64,000 nucleotides of DNA from Xanthomonas hydrangeae (GCA_905142475.1 LR990730.1:3472001-3536000), one strand, 5' to 3'; positions 52,963 through 62,677 are shown, counted from the stretch's first letter. Numbers and translations: made by a program. The notes: generated from the letters alone by a model not told the origin.

Positions 52963-54012
52963 ATGCCTCAGCTTGCCCGCTCCGTTTCCGCCCTGTTGCC
53001 ATTGTTCATTGCCACTGCCTGCTCGGCCGCGCCACCCGCAAAATCCGGCCCACCGGACGCGCCCGTCGCCGCGTGCACCGCCAAAGTGCGCCCCGGCCAG
53101 GATCTGCAAAAAGCCATCGACAAGCTTCCGCAAAGCGATACGCCTGCGGTGTTGTGCCTGGAAAAAGGCGAATTTCCGCTCAACGGCCTGGTCTCGATCC
53201 ACCGCGGCAATCTCACCTTGCGCGGCAAGGGCCCGACCACCGTGCTGCGCATGGCCGATGGCGTGCAGCAGCCGGCGCTGGTGGTCGGCGATTACGAAAA
53301 TCAGCAGCCGATCGGTGTGATCCGCAACGTCAGCATCGAAGACATGCAGATCGTCGCCAGCACCGGCGACAAGGAATTCATGCCCGAGCGCCCCTACCTG
53401 AGCAATAGCGCGGTGGTGGTGCGTTCCGGCCAGGGTATCCGGCTTGCCGGCCTGCAGGTCAACAAGTGCCGCAGCGCCTGCCTGTTGAGCGAGTACGACA
53501 CGCGCGAGATCACCATCGAAAACAACGACGTCTCCGGTGCGATCTGGGATGGCGTGTCGTTCAACCGCACCGCCAAGGTCACGATGGTCAACAACTACAT
53601 CCACGACAACGTGGCGGCAGGTCTGACCACCGAGCACCTGGAAGACAGCGAAATCCGCAACAACCGCTTCGAGCGCAATGGCAGCCAGGGCATCTATCTG
53701 TCGGATGCGCGGCGCAACCGCTTCAGCAACAATCAGTTCGAAGGCAACAAGGTCGCCGGCATCTTTCTGGCCTGCGCCATTCGCTACCGCACACCGGAAA
53801 TCCTGTGCTGGGACAACAGCATGAGCCAGGACAACGTGTTCGAGAACAACCGCTTTGCCAGCAATCCGTTCACCTACACCATCGGCGTGGACCGCGCCGC
53901 CAACTGCACTGCGGGCGACTTCAAGCCGAACCTGTGGCGCAACAACCAGGCCGATGTGGCCGGTGTGGATATCGAGCCGCAGCGCTACGGCTATTGCGTA
54001 CGCCACGAGTGA
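52963..54012 (+). CDS. Right-handed beta-helix lipoprotein
   Basis: A 349-aa precursor with signal and lipobox-like ATAC. The remainder is a parallel beta-helix with repeated N-N-x-F turns (IENNDVSGAIWDGVSFN, MVNNYIHDNVAAGL, IRNNRFERNGSQGIYL, FSNNQFEGNKVAGIFL). Such helices occur in pectate-lyase-like and NosD/periplasmic copper proteins; no catalytic set is identified here. Four Cys in the C-terminal third may form disulfides. It is convergent with asnB. Confidence 0.82.
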   Translation: MPQLARSVSALLPLFIATACSAAPPAKSGPPDAPVAACTAKVRPGQDLQKAIDKLPQSDTPAVLCLEKGEFPLNGLVSIHRGNLTLRGKGPTTVLRMADGVQQPALVVGDYENQQPIGVIRNVSIEDMQIVASTGDKEFMPERPYLSNSAVVVRSGQGIRLAGLQVNKCRSACLLSEYDTREITIENNDVSGAIWDGVSFNRTAKVTMVNNYIHDNVAAGLTTEHLEDSEIRNNRFERNGSQGIYLSDARRNRFSNNQFEGNKVAGIFLACAIRYRTPEILCWDNSMSQDNVFENNRFASNPFTYTIGVDRAANCTAGDFKPNLWRNNQADVAGVDIEPQRYGYCVRHE

Positions 54013-54069
54013 TCGCAACAGCGGCCGGCAGTGCGCGAGTACCTGTCGGCCGCTGCAATTGCAACAAAC

Positions 54070-55764
54070 TTACGAAGCCAACGCCTGTTCGTGCACGCCG
54101 GCAATCGCACGGCCGGACGGGTCGGCCATCGCAGCAAAACTCGCATCCCAGGCAATGGCGGTCGGCGACGAACACGCGATCGACTTGCCGCCAGGCACTG
54201 TCTCCGCAGCCGCCTGGCTGGGGAAGAACTGCGCAAACAGCGTGCGATAGAAATACGCCTCCTTGGTCTGCGGCGGGTTGACCGGATAGCGCTTGTCGGC
54301 CGCGGCCAACTCGCGATCGCTCACATGCGCGGCGGCATGCGCCTTGAGTCCATCGATCCAGCCATAGCCCACGCCATCGCTGAACTGCTCTTTCTGTCGC
54401 CACAGAATCGACTCGGGCAAATAGCCGGCGAACGCTTCGCGCAACACGCCCTTTTCCATGCGCATGGCGCCGCTGCTGGTCTTGTCGATCATCTTGAAAC
54501 TGGCATCCATGCGCATGGCCACGTCCAGGAACTCGCGATCCAGGAACGGCACGCGCGGCTCCACACCCCAGGCCATCATCGACTTGTTGGCGCGCAGGCA
54601 ATCGAAGTTATTGAGCGCGTCGAGCTTGCGCACCAGTTCCTCGTGGAATTCGCGCGCGTTCGGTGCCTTGTGGAAATACAGATAGCCGCCGAAGATTTCG
54701 TCGCTGCCTTCGCCGGAGAGCACCATCTTGACGCCCATCGCCTTGATCCGCCGCGCCAGCAGAAACATCGGCGTGGAGGCGCGAATGGTGGTGACGTCGT
54801 AGGTCTCGATGTGGCGGATGACTTCCGGCAGCGCATCCAGACCTTCTTCGAAGGTGTATTCGAAGCCGTGATGCACCGTACCCAGCGCGGTGGCAGCGAC
54901 TTCGGCGGCGGCCAGATCCGGCGAGCCTTTCAAGCCGATCGCGAACGAATGCAGGCGCGGCCACCAGGCTTCGGTGGTGTCGTTCTCTTCGATGCGATGA
55001 CGTGCGTAGCGCGCGGCGACTGCGGCGACCAACGACGAATCCAGACCGCCAGACAGCAATACGCCGTACGGCACGTCGGTCATCAACTGGCGATGCACTG
55101 CACGCTCGAACGCCTCGCGCAATTCCTGCAACTGCACCTGCACGCCCTCCACTTCGGCGTATTCGCGCCAAGCGCGCTCGTAGTAGCGGCTCAATGCACC
55201 GGTGGCGCTGTCGTACCAATGGCCGGGCGGGAACTGCGCGGCATCGGCGCAATCGTCGACCAGCGATTTCAGTTCGGAGGCCACCCGCAAACGCCCCTCG
55301 CGATCATGGCCCCAGTACAGCGGCACCACCCCGATCGGGTCGCGCGCGATGATCACCCGCCCGGCCGCCTTGTCCCATAACGCGAACGCAAAGATGCCGT
55401 TGAGGCGGTTGAGGTAGGAGGCCGGCGCATCCTCGCGATACAGCGCGTTGATCACCTCGCAATCGGAGCCGGTCTGGAAGGCGTACGGCTGCACCAGCTC
55501 CTGCTTGAGCTCGCGATGGTTGTAGATCTCACCGTTCACGGCGAGGGCGAGCTGCCCATCTTCCGACAGCAACGGCTGCGAACCACCGGCCGGGTCGACG
55601 ATGGCCAGCCGTTCATGCACCAGGATCGCGCCGGTATCGACATACACGCCGCTCCAGTCGGGACCGCGATGGCGCTGCCGTTGCGAACATTCCAGTGCCT
55701 GCCGGCGCAATGCCTGCAGATCGTCACCGGGTTGCAGGCCGAAAATACCGAAGATGGAACACAT
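54070..55764 (-). CDS. asnB: Asparagine synthetase (glutamine-hydrolysing)
   Basis: Makes asparagine from aspartate, glutamine and ATP. 564 aa, close to E. coli AsnB (554). The Ntn glutaminase domain has nucleophile Cys2 (MCSIFGI), RHRGPDWSG and VNGEIYNH; the synthetase domain has PP-loop LSGGLDSSL (near residue 244) and LSGEGSDEIFGGYLYFH (near 343). AGGAG lies 7 bases before the ATG. It follows dapE on the same strand across a 293-bp leader that contains an Asn-rich peptide and an intrinsic terminator, so expression is probably set by attenuation responding to charged Asn-tRNA. Confidence 0.96.
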   Translation of the reverse strand: MCSIFGIFGLQPGDDLQALRRQALECSQRQRHRGPDWSGVYVDTGAILVHERLAIVDPAGGSQPLLSEDGQLALAVNGEIYNHRELKQELVQPYAFQTGSDCEVINALYREDAPASYLNRLNGIFAFALWDKAAGRVIIARDPIGVVPLYWGHDREGRLRVASELKSLVDDCADAAQFPPGHWYDSATGALSRYYERAWREYAEVEGVQVQLQELREAFERAVHRQLMTDVPYGVLLSGGLDSSLVAAVAARYARHRIEENDTTEAWWPRLHSFAIGLKGSPDLAAAEVAATALGTVHHGFEYTFEEGLDALPEVIRHIETYDVTTIRASTPMFLLARRIKAMGVKMVLSGEGSDEIFGGYLYFHKAPNAREFHEELVRKLDALNNFDCLRANKSMMAWGVEPRVPFLDREFLDVAMRMDASFKMIDKTSSGAMRMEKGVLREAFAGYLPESILWRQKEQFSDGVGYGWIDGLKAHAAAHVSDRELAAADKRYPVNPPQTKEAYFYRTLFAQFFPSQAAAETVPGGKSIACSSPTAIAWDASFAAMADPSGRAIAGVHEQALAS

Positions 55765-55832
55765 GGAAACACTCCTGAAAAAACTGCGGGGGTTGGCGGC
55801 CGGTGGAAGAGCGTGCTGCACGAGAATGACAC

Positions 55833-55867
55833 CCATAAAAAAACCCGCATCGGCCGATGCGGGTTTT
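55833..55867 (-). terminator. Attenuator terminator before asnB
   Basis: On the minus strand AAAACCCGCATCGG / CCGATGCGGGTTTT is a 14-bp perfect palindrome followed by a run of seven T in total. It lies 69 bp upstream of the asnB ATG and 30 bp after the leader-peptide stop. An intrinsic terminator in this place, between leader and gene, fits transcription attenuation. Confidence 0.9.
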
Positions 55868-55986
55868 CTGATTCCTGGGCGTTTGCTGTACTTCGCCTAG
55901 TCGCAGATCCGCATCGGCCGCGCACGATTATTCGCGCGCAGATTGTTGCGGTTGGCGTTATTGAGGTTGGCGAGGCGAAGGACCAT
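55840..55986 (-). promoter_or_regulatory. Asparagine-responsive attenuator (leader, antiterminator, terminator)
   Basis: Leader segment 55909-55920 (minus strand CGGCCGATGCGG) is exactly complementary over 12 bases to CCGCATCGGCCG in the 5' half of the terminator, so it can form an antiterminator. A ribosome stalled on the Asn codons at 55968-55942 would leave this segment free and allow read-through. A ribosome that reaches the stop at 55897-55899 would cover it and let the terminator form. All elements needed for the classical his/trp-type mechanism are in order. The mechanism is inferred, not demonstrated. Confidence 0.8.
55897..55986 (-). CDS. Asparagine-rich leader peptide of asnB
   Basis: A 29-codon frame on the minus strand from ATG at 55986 to TAG at 55897. 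Asn occupies residues 7, 9, 10, 12, 14, 15, 19 and 20 (8 of 29), using both AAC and AAT, far above the window's average. The rest is mainly Arg, Leu and Ala. No clear ribosome site is seen, which weakens but does not exclude translation. Composition and position point to a sensor of Asn-tRNA charging, like the His or Trp leader peptides. Too short to be predicted by ordinary gene finders. Confidence 0.75.
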   Translation of the reverse strand: MVLRLANLNNANRNNLRANNRARPMRICD

Positions 55987-56057
55987 GCAGCCGACGCTAA
56001 CGGTTCGTTTTCGATGGCGCAACTGTTTCAGCGGCAACGACGGCGGCAGACGGGACA

Positions 56058-57188
56058 TCATTCGACCAGTAGCCGCTCGATCAATGTGCGATAGAGCGTC
56101 GGCAAGGCGTCCAGATCGGCCACGCGCACATGCTCATCGACCTGGTGGATGCTGGCGTTGACCGGGCCGACCTCGATGCATTGCGCACCCAGCGGCGCGA
56201 TGAAACGCGCATCCGAGGTACCGCCGCCAGTGCTCTCTTCCGGCGCTGCGCCGGCAAACTGGCCCAGCACCCCGCGCGCGACGCTGCGCAAGCGCCCTTC
56301 GGGGGTGTAGAACGGCTCGCCGCTGCGATGCCAGCGCAACGAATACTCCAGCGTGTGGCGATCCAGCACTGCGGCGATCTCCGCTTCCAGTCGCGGCGCA
56401 TCCCAATGCGGGGTGTAGCGCAGATTGAAGGCCACCTGCAGCTCGCCCGGGATCACGTTGTTGGCGCCGGTGCCGGCATGGATGTTGGAGATCTGCAGGC
56501 TGGTCGGCGGAAAACTTTCGAAGCCCTCGTCCCAGCGTCGTGCGACCAACTCGGCCAATGCAGGTGCTGCCAGATGGATCGGATTGCGCGCCTTGTGCGG
56601 ATACGCCACATGCCCCTGCACGCCTTTCACCGTCAGCGTGCCGGACAGGCTGCCGCGGCGGCCGACGCGCAGCAGGTCGCCCAATCGCTCGGTGGACGAC
56701 GGCTCGCCGGTGATGCACCAATCGATCGCCTGCCCACGTTGGCGGAACAGCTCGGCCACCCGCCGCACGCCATCGATGGCATCGCCTTCTTCGTCGGAGG
56801 TCAGCAGCAGCGCCAGCGTGCCGGTGTGCTGCGGATGCGCGGCAACGAACTGTTCGGCGGCGACCACGAATGCGGCCACTCCACTCTTCATGTCGGCGGC
56901 GCCGCGCCCGTACAGCACACCATCGCGAATCTGCGGGTCGAACGGATCGCTGGTCCACGCCTCGCGCGGCCCCGGCGGCACCACATCGGTGTGGCCGAGC
57001 AGCACCAGCACCGGCGCACCGCTGCCGTGCGTGGCCCATAGATTGTCCACCTCGCCCAGGCGCAGGTGTTCGAGAGCAAATCCGGCGCGCGCCAGACGCT
57101 GCGCGATCAGCTCCTGGCAGCCGGCATCGTCGGGCGTCACCGACGGGCGGGAAATCAGTTCACAGGTGAGGTCAACAATGTCGGACAT
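56058..57188 (-). CDS. dapE: Succinyl-diaminopimelate desuccinylase
   Basis: Di-zinc M20-family enzyme removing succinate from N-succinyl-LL-diaminopimelate in lysine and peptidoglycan synthesis. 376 aa, the usual length. Zinc ligands are visible in GHTDVVPPG (His67), [10 protein letters not shown] (Asp100) and [11 protein letters not shown] (catalytic Glu, then Glu ligand), and GGTSDARF and the closing [11 protein letters not shown] supply the rest. It works two steps after DapD, which is encoded in the same cluster. It lies 44 bp downstream of the ArsC-like gene. Confidence 0.96.
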   Translation of the reverse strand: MSDIVDLTCELISRPSVTPDDAGCQELIAQRLARAGFALEHLRLGEVDNLWATHGSGAPVLVLLGHTDVVPPGPREAWTSDPFDPQIRDGVLYGRGAADMKSGVAAFVVAAEQFVAAHPQHTGTLALLLTSDEEGDAIDGVRRVAELFRQRGQAIDWCITGEPSSTERLGDLLRVGRRGSLSGTLTVKGVQGHVAYPHKARNPIHLAAPALAELVARRWDEGFESFPPTSLQISNIHAGTGANNVIPGELQVAFNLRYTPHWDAPRLEAEIAAVLDRHTLEYSLRWHRSGEPFYTPEGRLRSVARGVLGQFAGAAPEESTGGGTSDARFIAPLGAQCIEVGPVNASIHQVDEHVRVADLDALPTLYRTLIERLLVE

Positions 57189-57232
57189 GATCGGGAATCA
57201 CTGGAGAAGTGGGGAGCTGCGTCAGCACCGGC

Positions 57233-57589
57233 TCACGCAACGCCAAAGCGCTGCTTGAAACCGTTGTCCGAAAATCCCTGGCTGAGCTGGCCGTCATCGG
57301 TGATGACCACCGGCCGGCGGATCAGTTGCGGATATTCGCGCAGCAGCAGTTTCCATTCGGCGGCGCTGGCGGCGGCCTTGCGGTTGTCCGGCAGTTGCCG
57401 CCAGGTGGTCGACGACTTGTTGATCAGCACATCGAATCCGCCGGCCTGGTCGGCCCACGCCACCAGCGTCTCCGGCTCGGGCTTGTGATCGCGGTAATCG
57501 ACGAAGGTGTAGGCGACATCGAAGCGGTCCAGCCACTTGGTGGCTTTTTTGCAGGTGTCGCAGTTTTTGAGTCCGTATAGCGTGGTCAT
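57233..57589 (-). CDS. ArsC/Spx-family reductase-like protein (YffB type)
   Basis: A 118-aa thioredoxin-fold protein. The N-terminal LYGLKNCDTCKKATKWLD carries CxxC in place of the single Cys of arsenate reductase, and the C-terminal LIRRPVVITDDG has the family Arg-Arg-Pro. It matches E. coli YffB, which sits beside dapE there too. A glutathione-dependent thiol-reductase role has been proposed for YffB; arsenate reduction is unlikely. The gene starts one base after the preceding stop. Confidence 0.9.
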   Translation of the reverse strand: MTTLYGLKNCDTCKKATKWLDRFDVAYTFVDYRDHKPEPETLVAWADQAGGFDVLINKSSTTWRQLPDNRKAAASAAEWKLLLREYPQLIRRPVVITDDGQLSQGFSDNGFKQRFGVA

Positions 57590-57590
57590 G

Positions 57591-58061
57591 TCATGCAGTT
57601 CCTGTGGTTGCGCGGCGCGCATCGGCGCGCGCCATCAGGTCGGTGGCAAGCAGTTCGGGCGACCGGCCGCGGGCAGGCAGGAAGATCACCGGTGCGTCAC
57701 CGGCCTGCACCCGCAGTGCCAGGCGCAGCGGAGGAATCAGCCAGGCCGGCTCGACCGCGCGCAGGTCACGCAGGTCGATGCGCTGCCGCCGTCCCTGGTG
57801 CTCGATCAACAAGGCATCGCCGGCGTCGTACACCTGCGCCCAATGCGCCGGTTGCCGCAGCCAACGCAGGGCCATCGCCACCACCAGCGCCGGCACGATC
57901 CAATGCCACGGCCCGCCGGTTGTGACCCTGGGATCGCGGGTCAGCACACCGACCGTGTAAAGCACGCCCCAGCCCAGCCAGAATGCCGGGATGCCCCACC
58001 TCACCCAGCGCGATGCGGCCCTGGAGAGGATGTCCTGGTGCACGTTCGGTTGCGTGCTCAA
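57591..58061 (-). CDS. Small membrane protein of unknown function
   Basis: A 156-aa protein with two hydrophobic helices (about residues 20-41 and 48-66) and a C-terminal soluble part containing [21 protein letters not shown], resembling a small PH-like beta domain. The start is uncertain: TTG at 58061 overlaps the dapD stop as TTGA, and a GTG at 58043 would give 150 aa. Either way it is coupled to dapD. Function is unknown. Confidence 0.7.
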   Translation of the reverse strand: MSTQPNVHQDILSRAASRWVRWGIPAFWLGWGVLYTVGVLTRDPRVTTGGPWHWIVPALVVAMALRWLRQPAHWAQVYDAGDALLIEHQGRRQRIDLRDLRAVEPAWLIPPLRLALRVQAGDAPVIFLPARGRSPELLATDLMARADARRATTGTA

Positions 58062-59278
58062 TCGGCAAGGCCACGCAGCAGCTCATTGACGCTGGTCTTG
58101 CTGCGCGTCTTGGCATCCACCTGCTTGACGATCACCGCGCAATACAGCGAGTGCGAACCGTCCTTGGACGGCAGCTGCCCGGACACCACCACGCTATACG
58201 GCGGCACGTAGCCATATGAGATTTCGCCGGTGGCACGGTTGTAGATGCGCGTGCTCTGGCCGATGAACACGCCCATGCCGATCACGCTGTGATGGCCCAC
58301 CACCACGCCTTCCACCACTTCCGAACGCGCGCCGATGAAGCAATGATCTTCGATGATGGTCGGGCTGGCCTGCAGCGGTTCCAGCACGCCGCCGATGCCG
58401 GCGCCGCCGGACAGATGGCAGTGCTTGCCGATCTGCGCACACGAACCCACCGTGGCCCAGGTGTCGACCATGCTGCCTTCGCCGACGTACGCGCCGATAT
58501 TGGTGAAGCTCGGCATCAGCACCACGTCCTTGCCGAAATAGCTGCCGCGACGCGCCACCGCGCCCGGCACCACACGCACACCGGCCTTGCGGAATTCGGC
58601 CTCGTTGAAGCCGGCAAAACGCGATTCCACCTTGTCCCAGAACGGCGCCGGCTGCGCCTCGATCACCGCCATCTCGTTGACACGGAAATACAGCAGCACG
58701 GCCTTCTTCAACCACTCGTTGACGGTCCAGCCGCCCTGCCCGTCCGGCTCGGCGACGCGGAACTCGCCGCTCTCCAATCCGTCGATGACGCGGGTGACGA
58801 TGGCGCGGGTGGAGCCGTCGATTTCGTCGATGGTCAAGCTGGCACGGCGCTCGAATGCGCTCTCGATACCGACTTTGAGTTCGTCAGTGCCCACCTGCGC
58901 GGCAACGCTGTGCACGGCCTTTTCGGCGATCGGCAGTTTCTTCGCAGCGGCAGCCTTTTGGGCCGCCGGCGCAGACACCACGCTGGTCGGCTGCTTGGCC
59001 ACGCGCGGTGCGCTGACGGCGACTTTCTTTGCAATGCTCTTCTTGGCAGCAGCCTTGGTGTCGGCAGCTGCGACAGCGGTGGCCTTGCGCGCAACAGGCA
59101 GCTTGCCTGGCTTGCCTGGCTTGCTGACCGGCTTGCTGACCGGCTTGCTGACCGGCTTGCCGACCGACTTGTTGTCACTCGGCTTGCCGCTCGCCTTGCT
59201 GCTCTTTGCGGTCGCGCGCGCAGGCGCTGCGCTGGTCGTGGTCGCGCTCTGCTTGCGCGCAGTCTTCTTGGTAGCCAT
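58058..59278 (-). CDS. dapD: Tetrahydrodipicolinate N-succinyltransferase with a basic N-terminal extension
   Basis: Transfers succinyl from succinyl-CoA to tetrahydrodipicolinate, the first succinylase step of diaminopimelate synthesis. The DapD domain starts near residue 130 ([13 protein letters not shown]) and has the left-handed beta-helix hexapeptides ([19 protein letters not shown]). E. coli DapD is 274 aa; this product is 406 aa because of a 128-residue Lys/Ala/Pro/Ser-rich, histone-H1-like extension with KPVS repeats. GGAG lies 5-8 bases before the ATG at 59278 and the gene begins 16 bp after glnD, supporting this start. A GTG near residue 129 would give a normal-sized enzyme but has no ribosome site. 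Confidence 0.93.
   Translation of the reverse strand: MATKKTARKQSATTTSAAPARATAKSSKASGKPSDNKSVGKPVSKPVSKPVSKPGKPGKLPVARKATAVAAADTKAAAKKSIAKKVAVSAPRVAKQPTSVVSAPAAQKAAAAKKLPIAEKAVHSVAAQVGTDELKVGIESAFERRASLTIDEIDGSTRAIVTRVIDGLESGEFRVAEPDGQGGWTVNEWLKKAVLLYFRVNEMAVIEAQPAPFWDKVESRFAGFNEAEFRKAGVRVVPGAVARRGSYFGKDVVLMPSFTNIGAYVGEGSMVDTWATVGSCAQIGKHCHLSGGAGIGGVLEPLQASPTIIEDHCFIGARSEVVEGVVVGHHSVIGMGVFIGQSTRIYNRATGEISYGYVPPYSVVVSGQLPSKDGSHSLYCAVIVKQVDAKTRSKTSVNELLRGLAD
59119..59166 (-). repeat. 12-bp tandem repeats inside dapD
   Basis: GCTTGCTGACCG (plus strand) occurs three times in a row at 59119-59154, then once more with one change to 59166. 9-bp GCTTGCCTG-type repeats precede it. They encode the KPVS and KPG units of the extension. 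In-frame slippage here would change the number of Lys-Pro units without breaking the gene. Confidence 0.9.
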
Positions 59279-59294
59279 GGGGTCTCCGGAGGTG

Positions 59295-61904
59295 CTAGGT
59301 GGGATCGAGACAGGCGCACAGCGCATCGCGCAGCGCCTGCCGGGCGGATTCGGACAAGGGGCGGTCGTGCTCGTCGGTAATCTGGAACTGGTCTTCGGCG
59401 CGCTCGCCAAACGTGGCAATGCGCGCGTCGTGCACGCGCAGGTGTTGCAGGCGCAGCACGTTGGCCACGTCGGCCAGCAAGCCGGGGCGATCGGGTGCGA
59501 CCAGGCTGATGCGGGTGCGGCGGCCGCCAGCGCTTTCGCTGAATTCCACGCGCGGCGCAAAGCGGAAATGGCGCAGCTGTCGCGGCACCGCACGCCGCGA
59601 AGGACGCACTTTCTGCAGGTCGCCGGCCAGCACCTGGCGCAAGGCCGCAGCCAGACGCTGCGGGTCGCCATCGGCAGAGCTGTCCTGCGGCAGCACTTCG
59701 AACACGTCGAAGATGGCATCGTTGGGTGCATCCAGCACGCGTGCGCGATGGATGCCATACCCCTTGCGATCCAGCGTGGCGACGATCGCCGAGAACAACC
59801 CGTCACGGTCGCGCGAGTACACGAACACTTCCAGTGCGTCGTTGTCCGGCACTGCGCGACGCGCCTTGACCGTGGTCTGGCCGATCTGCACTTCGATCAG
59901 CGAAACCGCCTGCCAGGCCAGTTGCTCGGGACGGAAACGCAGGAAATTCTCGTCCGGCATGCCGGCGAACTGCCGGTCGATGGTGGCATCGTCGTGGCCT
60001 TGCGCCTGCATCAGCGCGCGCGCGGACTCGCGCGCTTCGCGCAGGCGTTCTTCGCGCGGCGGCGGGTGTTCCAGACCTTCGCGCAAGGCACGGCGCGCAG
60101 CGAAATACAGATCGGCCAGCAGCCGGTCCTTCCAGGCATTCCACAACTTGGGGCTGGTGCCGGCGATGTCGGCGCAGGTCAGCAGATACAGATAGTCCAG
60201 CCGTTCGCGCGTGCCCACCAGTGTGGCGAAACGATGGATCACCTCCGGGTCGGAGATGTCCTGCTTCTGCGCGGTCACCGACATGCGCAGATGCTGCTCG
60301 ACCAACCAGGCCACCAAGGCGGTGTCGCCTCCGCTGAGCCGATGCGCCTGGCAGAACGCACGCGCATCCACCGCACCCAGCTCGGAATGATCGCCGCCAC
60401 GGCCCTTGGCAATATCGTGAAACAGGCCGGCCAGCAGCAGCAATTCCGGCTTGCGCAAGCGCGGCCAGACTTCATGCGTGATCGAAAAACGTTCGTCGGC
60501 GCGACCGGCCGCAAACAACGCGATATTCCGCAGCACCATCAGCGTGTGCTGGTCCACCGTGTAGACATGGAACAGGTCGAACTGCATGCGCCCGGACACG
60601 CTGGCGAATGCCGGAATCCACTGGCCCAACACGCCCAGGCGCGCCATGCGATTGAGCGTTTCCACCGCACGCGGGCCGCGCAGCAGCGCCATGAAACGGT
60701 CGCGCGCGGTCGCATCGGCAACCTCGTAGGCCGGCAACTCGCGCAGCACCTCGGCCAGCGCACGCGCGGTCAGCGAATGCAGGCCGCGCACCTCGCGATG
60801 CACCGCCCACTGCGCGAACAAGGCAAACACCTGCAGCACATCGCCGGCCGGCCAATCATCCGCATCGGCCGCCAGATAGCCGCGGCGCAGACTGAAGCCG
60901 CCACCGATCGGTTCCGGTACCGCTTCGCCATCGAATTGTTCTTCGAAGCGCTGCAACAAGCGGTCGCTGATGCGGCGGATCAATGCAGCGCTGCGATAGA
61001 AGCGCTGCATCATCTTTTCCACGCCCAGGCTTTCCGGGTCGTCGGCAAACCCCAGCCGCTGCGCCAGGGTCTTTTGATAGTCGAAACGCAGGCGTTCTTC
61101 CGGCCGGTTGGCCACGATATGCAAACCAAACCGCAACCGCGCCAGTTCTTCGCGCTCGCGCCGCAGCGCTGCAGCCTCGTCGAAGCCGACATGGCCGAGC
61201 CCGACCAGCGCTTCCAGATCCTTGACGCCGAAGGCGCGCAGCGCCATCCAGCCCAGCGTCTGCAGATCGCGCAAGCCGCCAGGGCCGTCCTTGATGTCCG
61301 GTTCCAGATTGTCGGCGGTGTCGCCAAAGCGCTGATGCCGCGCCAGCAGTTCTTCGCGCTTGGCCTGGAAAAATTCGCGCGCCGGCCAGACCCGTTGCGG
61401 GGCGATCGCTGCAGCCAGTGCCGCGCGTGCCTCGCTCCCTGCAACCAGCGGGCGCGATTCGATCAATGCGGTCAGCACGGTCTGGTCGGCTGCAGCGGCA
61501 GTGCACTGCGCGGCGGAGCGCACCGCATGACTGATCGGCAGGCCCACATCCCACAGCAACGCGAACAAGCGCGCCAGGGCCTGCTCGTGCTGTTGCTGCA
61601 CCGCGCTGTCGCCCAGCACCAGCACATCCACGTCCGAACGCGGAAACAGTTCGCCGCGCCCGTAACCGCCGACCGCATGCAGCGACAACCCGGCATCGGC
61701 CGGGATGCAGCGCGTCCAGGCATTGCGCATCAATTGGTCGACCGCGCGTGCGCGCAAGGCCACCAGGCGTTCGATCGGTTCACCCTGGTCGAAGCGCTTG
61801 CACAACCGCATGTCCGCATGCACCAGCAGCGGACGGGCCTGCGCGGCCCACTCGGCATCGCCGGCGACACCCGGGTCGGGTCGATCCGCCGGCGTGGCCG
61901 TCAT
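59295..61904 (-). CDS. glnD: Bifunctional uridylyltransferase / uridylyl-removing enzyme (PII nitrogen sensor)
   Basis: An 869-aa sensor of glutamine that adds or removes UMP on PII proteins (GlnB/GlnK). The nucleotidyltransferase domain has [20 protein letters not shown] (near residue 80). The HD phosphohydrolase domain has the H-D pair in [21 protein letters not shown] (near 508). Two ACT domains at the C-terminus ([15 protein letters not shown] and [19 protein letters not shown]) bind glutamine. The start at 61904 overlaps the map stop as ATGA. Linkage to amino-acid synthesis genes downstream is notable. Confidence 0.96.
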   Translation of the reverse strand: MTATPADRPDPGVAGDAEWAAQARPLLVHADMRLCKRFDQGEPIERLVALRARAVDQLMRNAWTRCIPADAGLSLHAVGGYGRGELFPRSDVDVLVLGDSAVQQQHEQALARLFALLWDVGLPISHAVRSAAQCTAAAADQTVLTALIESRPLVAGSEARAALAAAIAPQRVWPAREFFQAKREELLARHQRFGDTADNLEPDIKDGPGGLRDLQTLGWMALRAFGVKDLEALVGLGHVGFDEAAALRREREELARLRFGLHIVANRPEERLRFDYQKTLAQRLGFADDPESLGVEKMMQRFYRSAALIRRISDRLLQRFEEQFDGEAVPEPIGGGFSLRRGYLAADADDWPAGDVLQVFALFAQWAVHREVRGLHSLTARALAEVLRELPAYEVADATARDRFMALLRGPRAVETLNRMARLGVLGQWIPAFASVSGRMQFDLFHVYTVDQHTLMVLRNIALFAAGRADERFSITHEVWPRLRKPELLLLAGLFHDIAKGRGGDHSELGAVDARAFCQAHRLSGGDTALVAWLVEQHLRMSVTAQKQDISDPEVIHRFATLVGTRERLDYLYLLTCADIAGTSPKLWNAWKDRLLADLYFAARRALREGLEHPPPREERLREARESARALMQAQGHDDATIDRQFAGMPDENFLRFRPEQLAWQAVSLIEVQIGQTTVKARRAVPDNDALEVFVYSRDRDGLFSAIVATLDRKGYGIHRARVLDAPNDAIFDVFEVLPQDSSADGDPQRLAAALRQVLAGDLQKVRPSRRAVPRQLRHFRFAPRVEFSESAGGRRTRISLVAPDRPGLLADVANVLRLQHLRVHDARIATFGERAEDQFQITDEHDRPLSESARQALRDALCACLDPT

Positions 61905-62677
61905 ACCGGGGCGGGCGCGTTCGGCGACAGCGTCAGCACATCCACGCCGTCTTCGGTCACCGCGACCATGTGTTCCCACTGCGCGGACAACTTGCGGTCC
62001 TTGGTGACCACGGTCCAGCCATCGGGCAGCGTCTTATGGTGGTAGGTGCCTTCGTTGATCATCGGCTCGATGGTGAAGGTCATGCCGGGCTTGAGCACCA
62101 GGCCTTCGCCGGGGCGGCCGTAATGCATCACCTGCGGCTCGTCGTGATAGACCTTGCCGATGCCGTGGCCGCAGTAATCGCGCACCACGCTGAAGCGCTC
62201 GGCTTCGGCGAACTTCTGGATCGCATGGCCCAGATCGCCCAGCGTCGCACCCGGCTTGACCGCACGGATGCCGCGCCACATCGCTTCGTAGGTGGTATCG
62301 ACCAGGCGCTTGGCCATCACCGACGGCGTGCCGACGTAATACATGCGGCTGGTATCGCCGTGCCAGCCGTCCTTGATGACGGTGACATCGATGTTGACGA
62401 TGTCGCCTTCCTTCAGGACCTTGGCCGCGCTCGGGATGCCGTGACAGATCACGTTATTGACCGAGGTGCATACGCTCTTGGGGAAGCCGCGATAACCGAC
62501 ATTGGCAGGAATGGTGCCCTGCACGTTGACGATGTGGTCGTGGCAGATGCGGTCCAGCTCGGCAGTGGTCACGCCCGGTTGCACGTACGGGGCCACGATG
62601 TCGAGCACCTCGGCGGCCAGACGGCCGGCGACGCGCATCAGTTCGATTTCTTCTTTGGTTTTTAGATTGACGCTCAT
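61901..62677 (-). CDS. map: Methionine aminopeptidase, type I
   Basis: Removes the N-terminal Met from nascent proteins; 258 aa, an essential cytosolic metalloenzyme. Metal ligands are present: Asp in DIVNIDVTVIKDG, Asp in WHGDTSRMY, His in GHGIGKVYHDEP, Glu in TIEPMINEG and Glu in QWEHMVAVTEDG. The ATG at 62677 matches the family start. First gene of a run of minus-strand genes (map, glnD, dapD, membrane protein, ArsC-like, dapE) with overlaps or short gaps. Confidence 0.96.
   Translation of the reverse strand: MSVNLKTKEEIELMRVAGRLAAEVLDIVAPYVQPGVTTAELDRICHDHIVNVQGTIPANVGYRGFPKSVCTSVNNVICHGIPSAAKVLKEGDIVNIDVTVIKDGWHGDTSRMYYVGTPSVMAKRLVDTTYEAMWRGIRAVKPGATLGDLGHAIQKFAEAERFSVVRDYCGHGIGKVYHDEPQVMHYGRPGEGLVLKPGMTFTIEPMINEGTYHHKTLPDGWTVVTKDRKLSAQWEHMVAVTEDGVDVLTLSPNAPAPV

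Noticed and set aside
57233-57589. Arsenate reductase function
   Set aside because: CxxC active site and dapE context match YffB; no ars genes are present.
58587-62045. Plus-strand frame of over 1100 codons opposite glnD and dapD
   Set aside because: Shadow of two clear genes; low-complexity composition.
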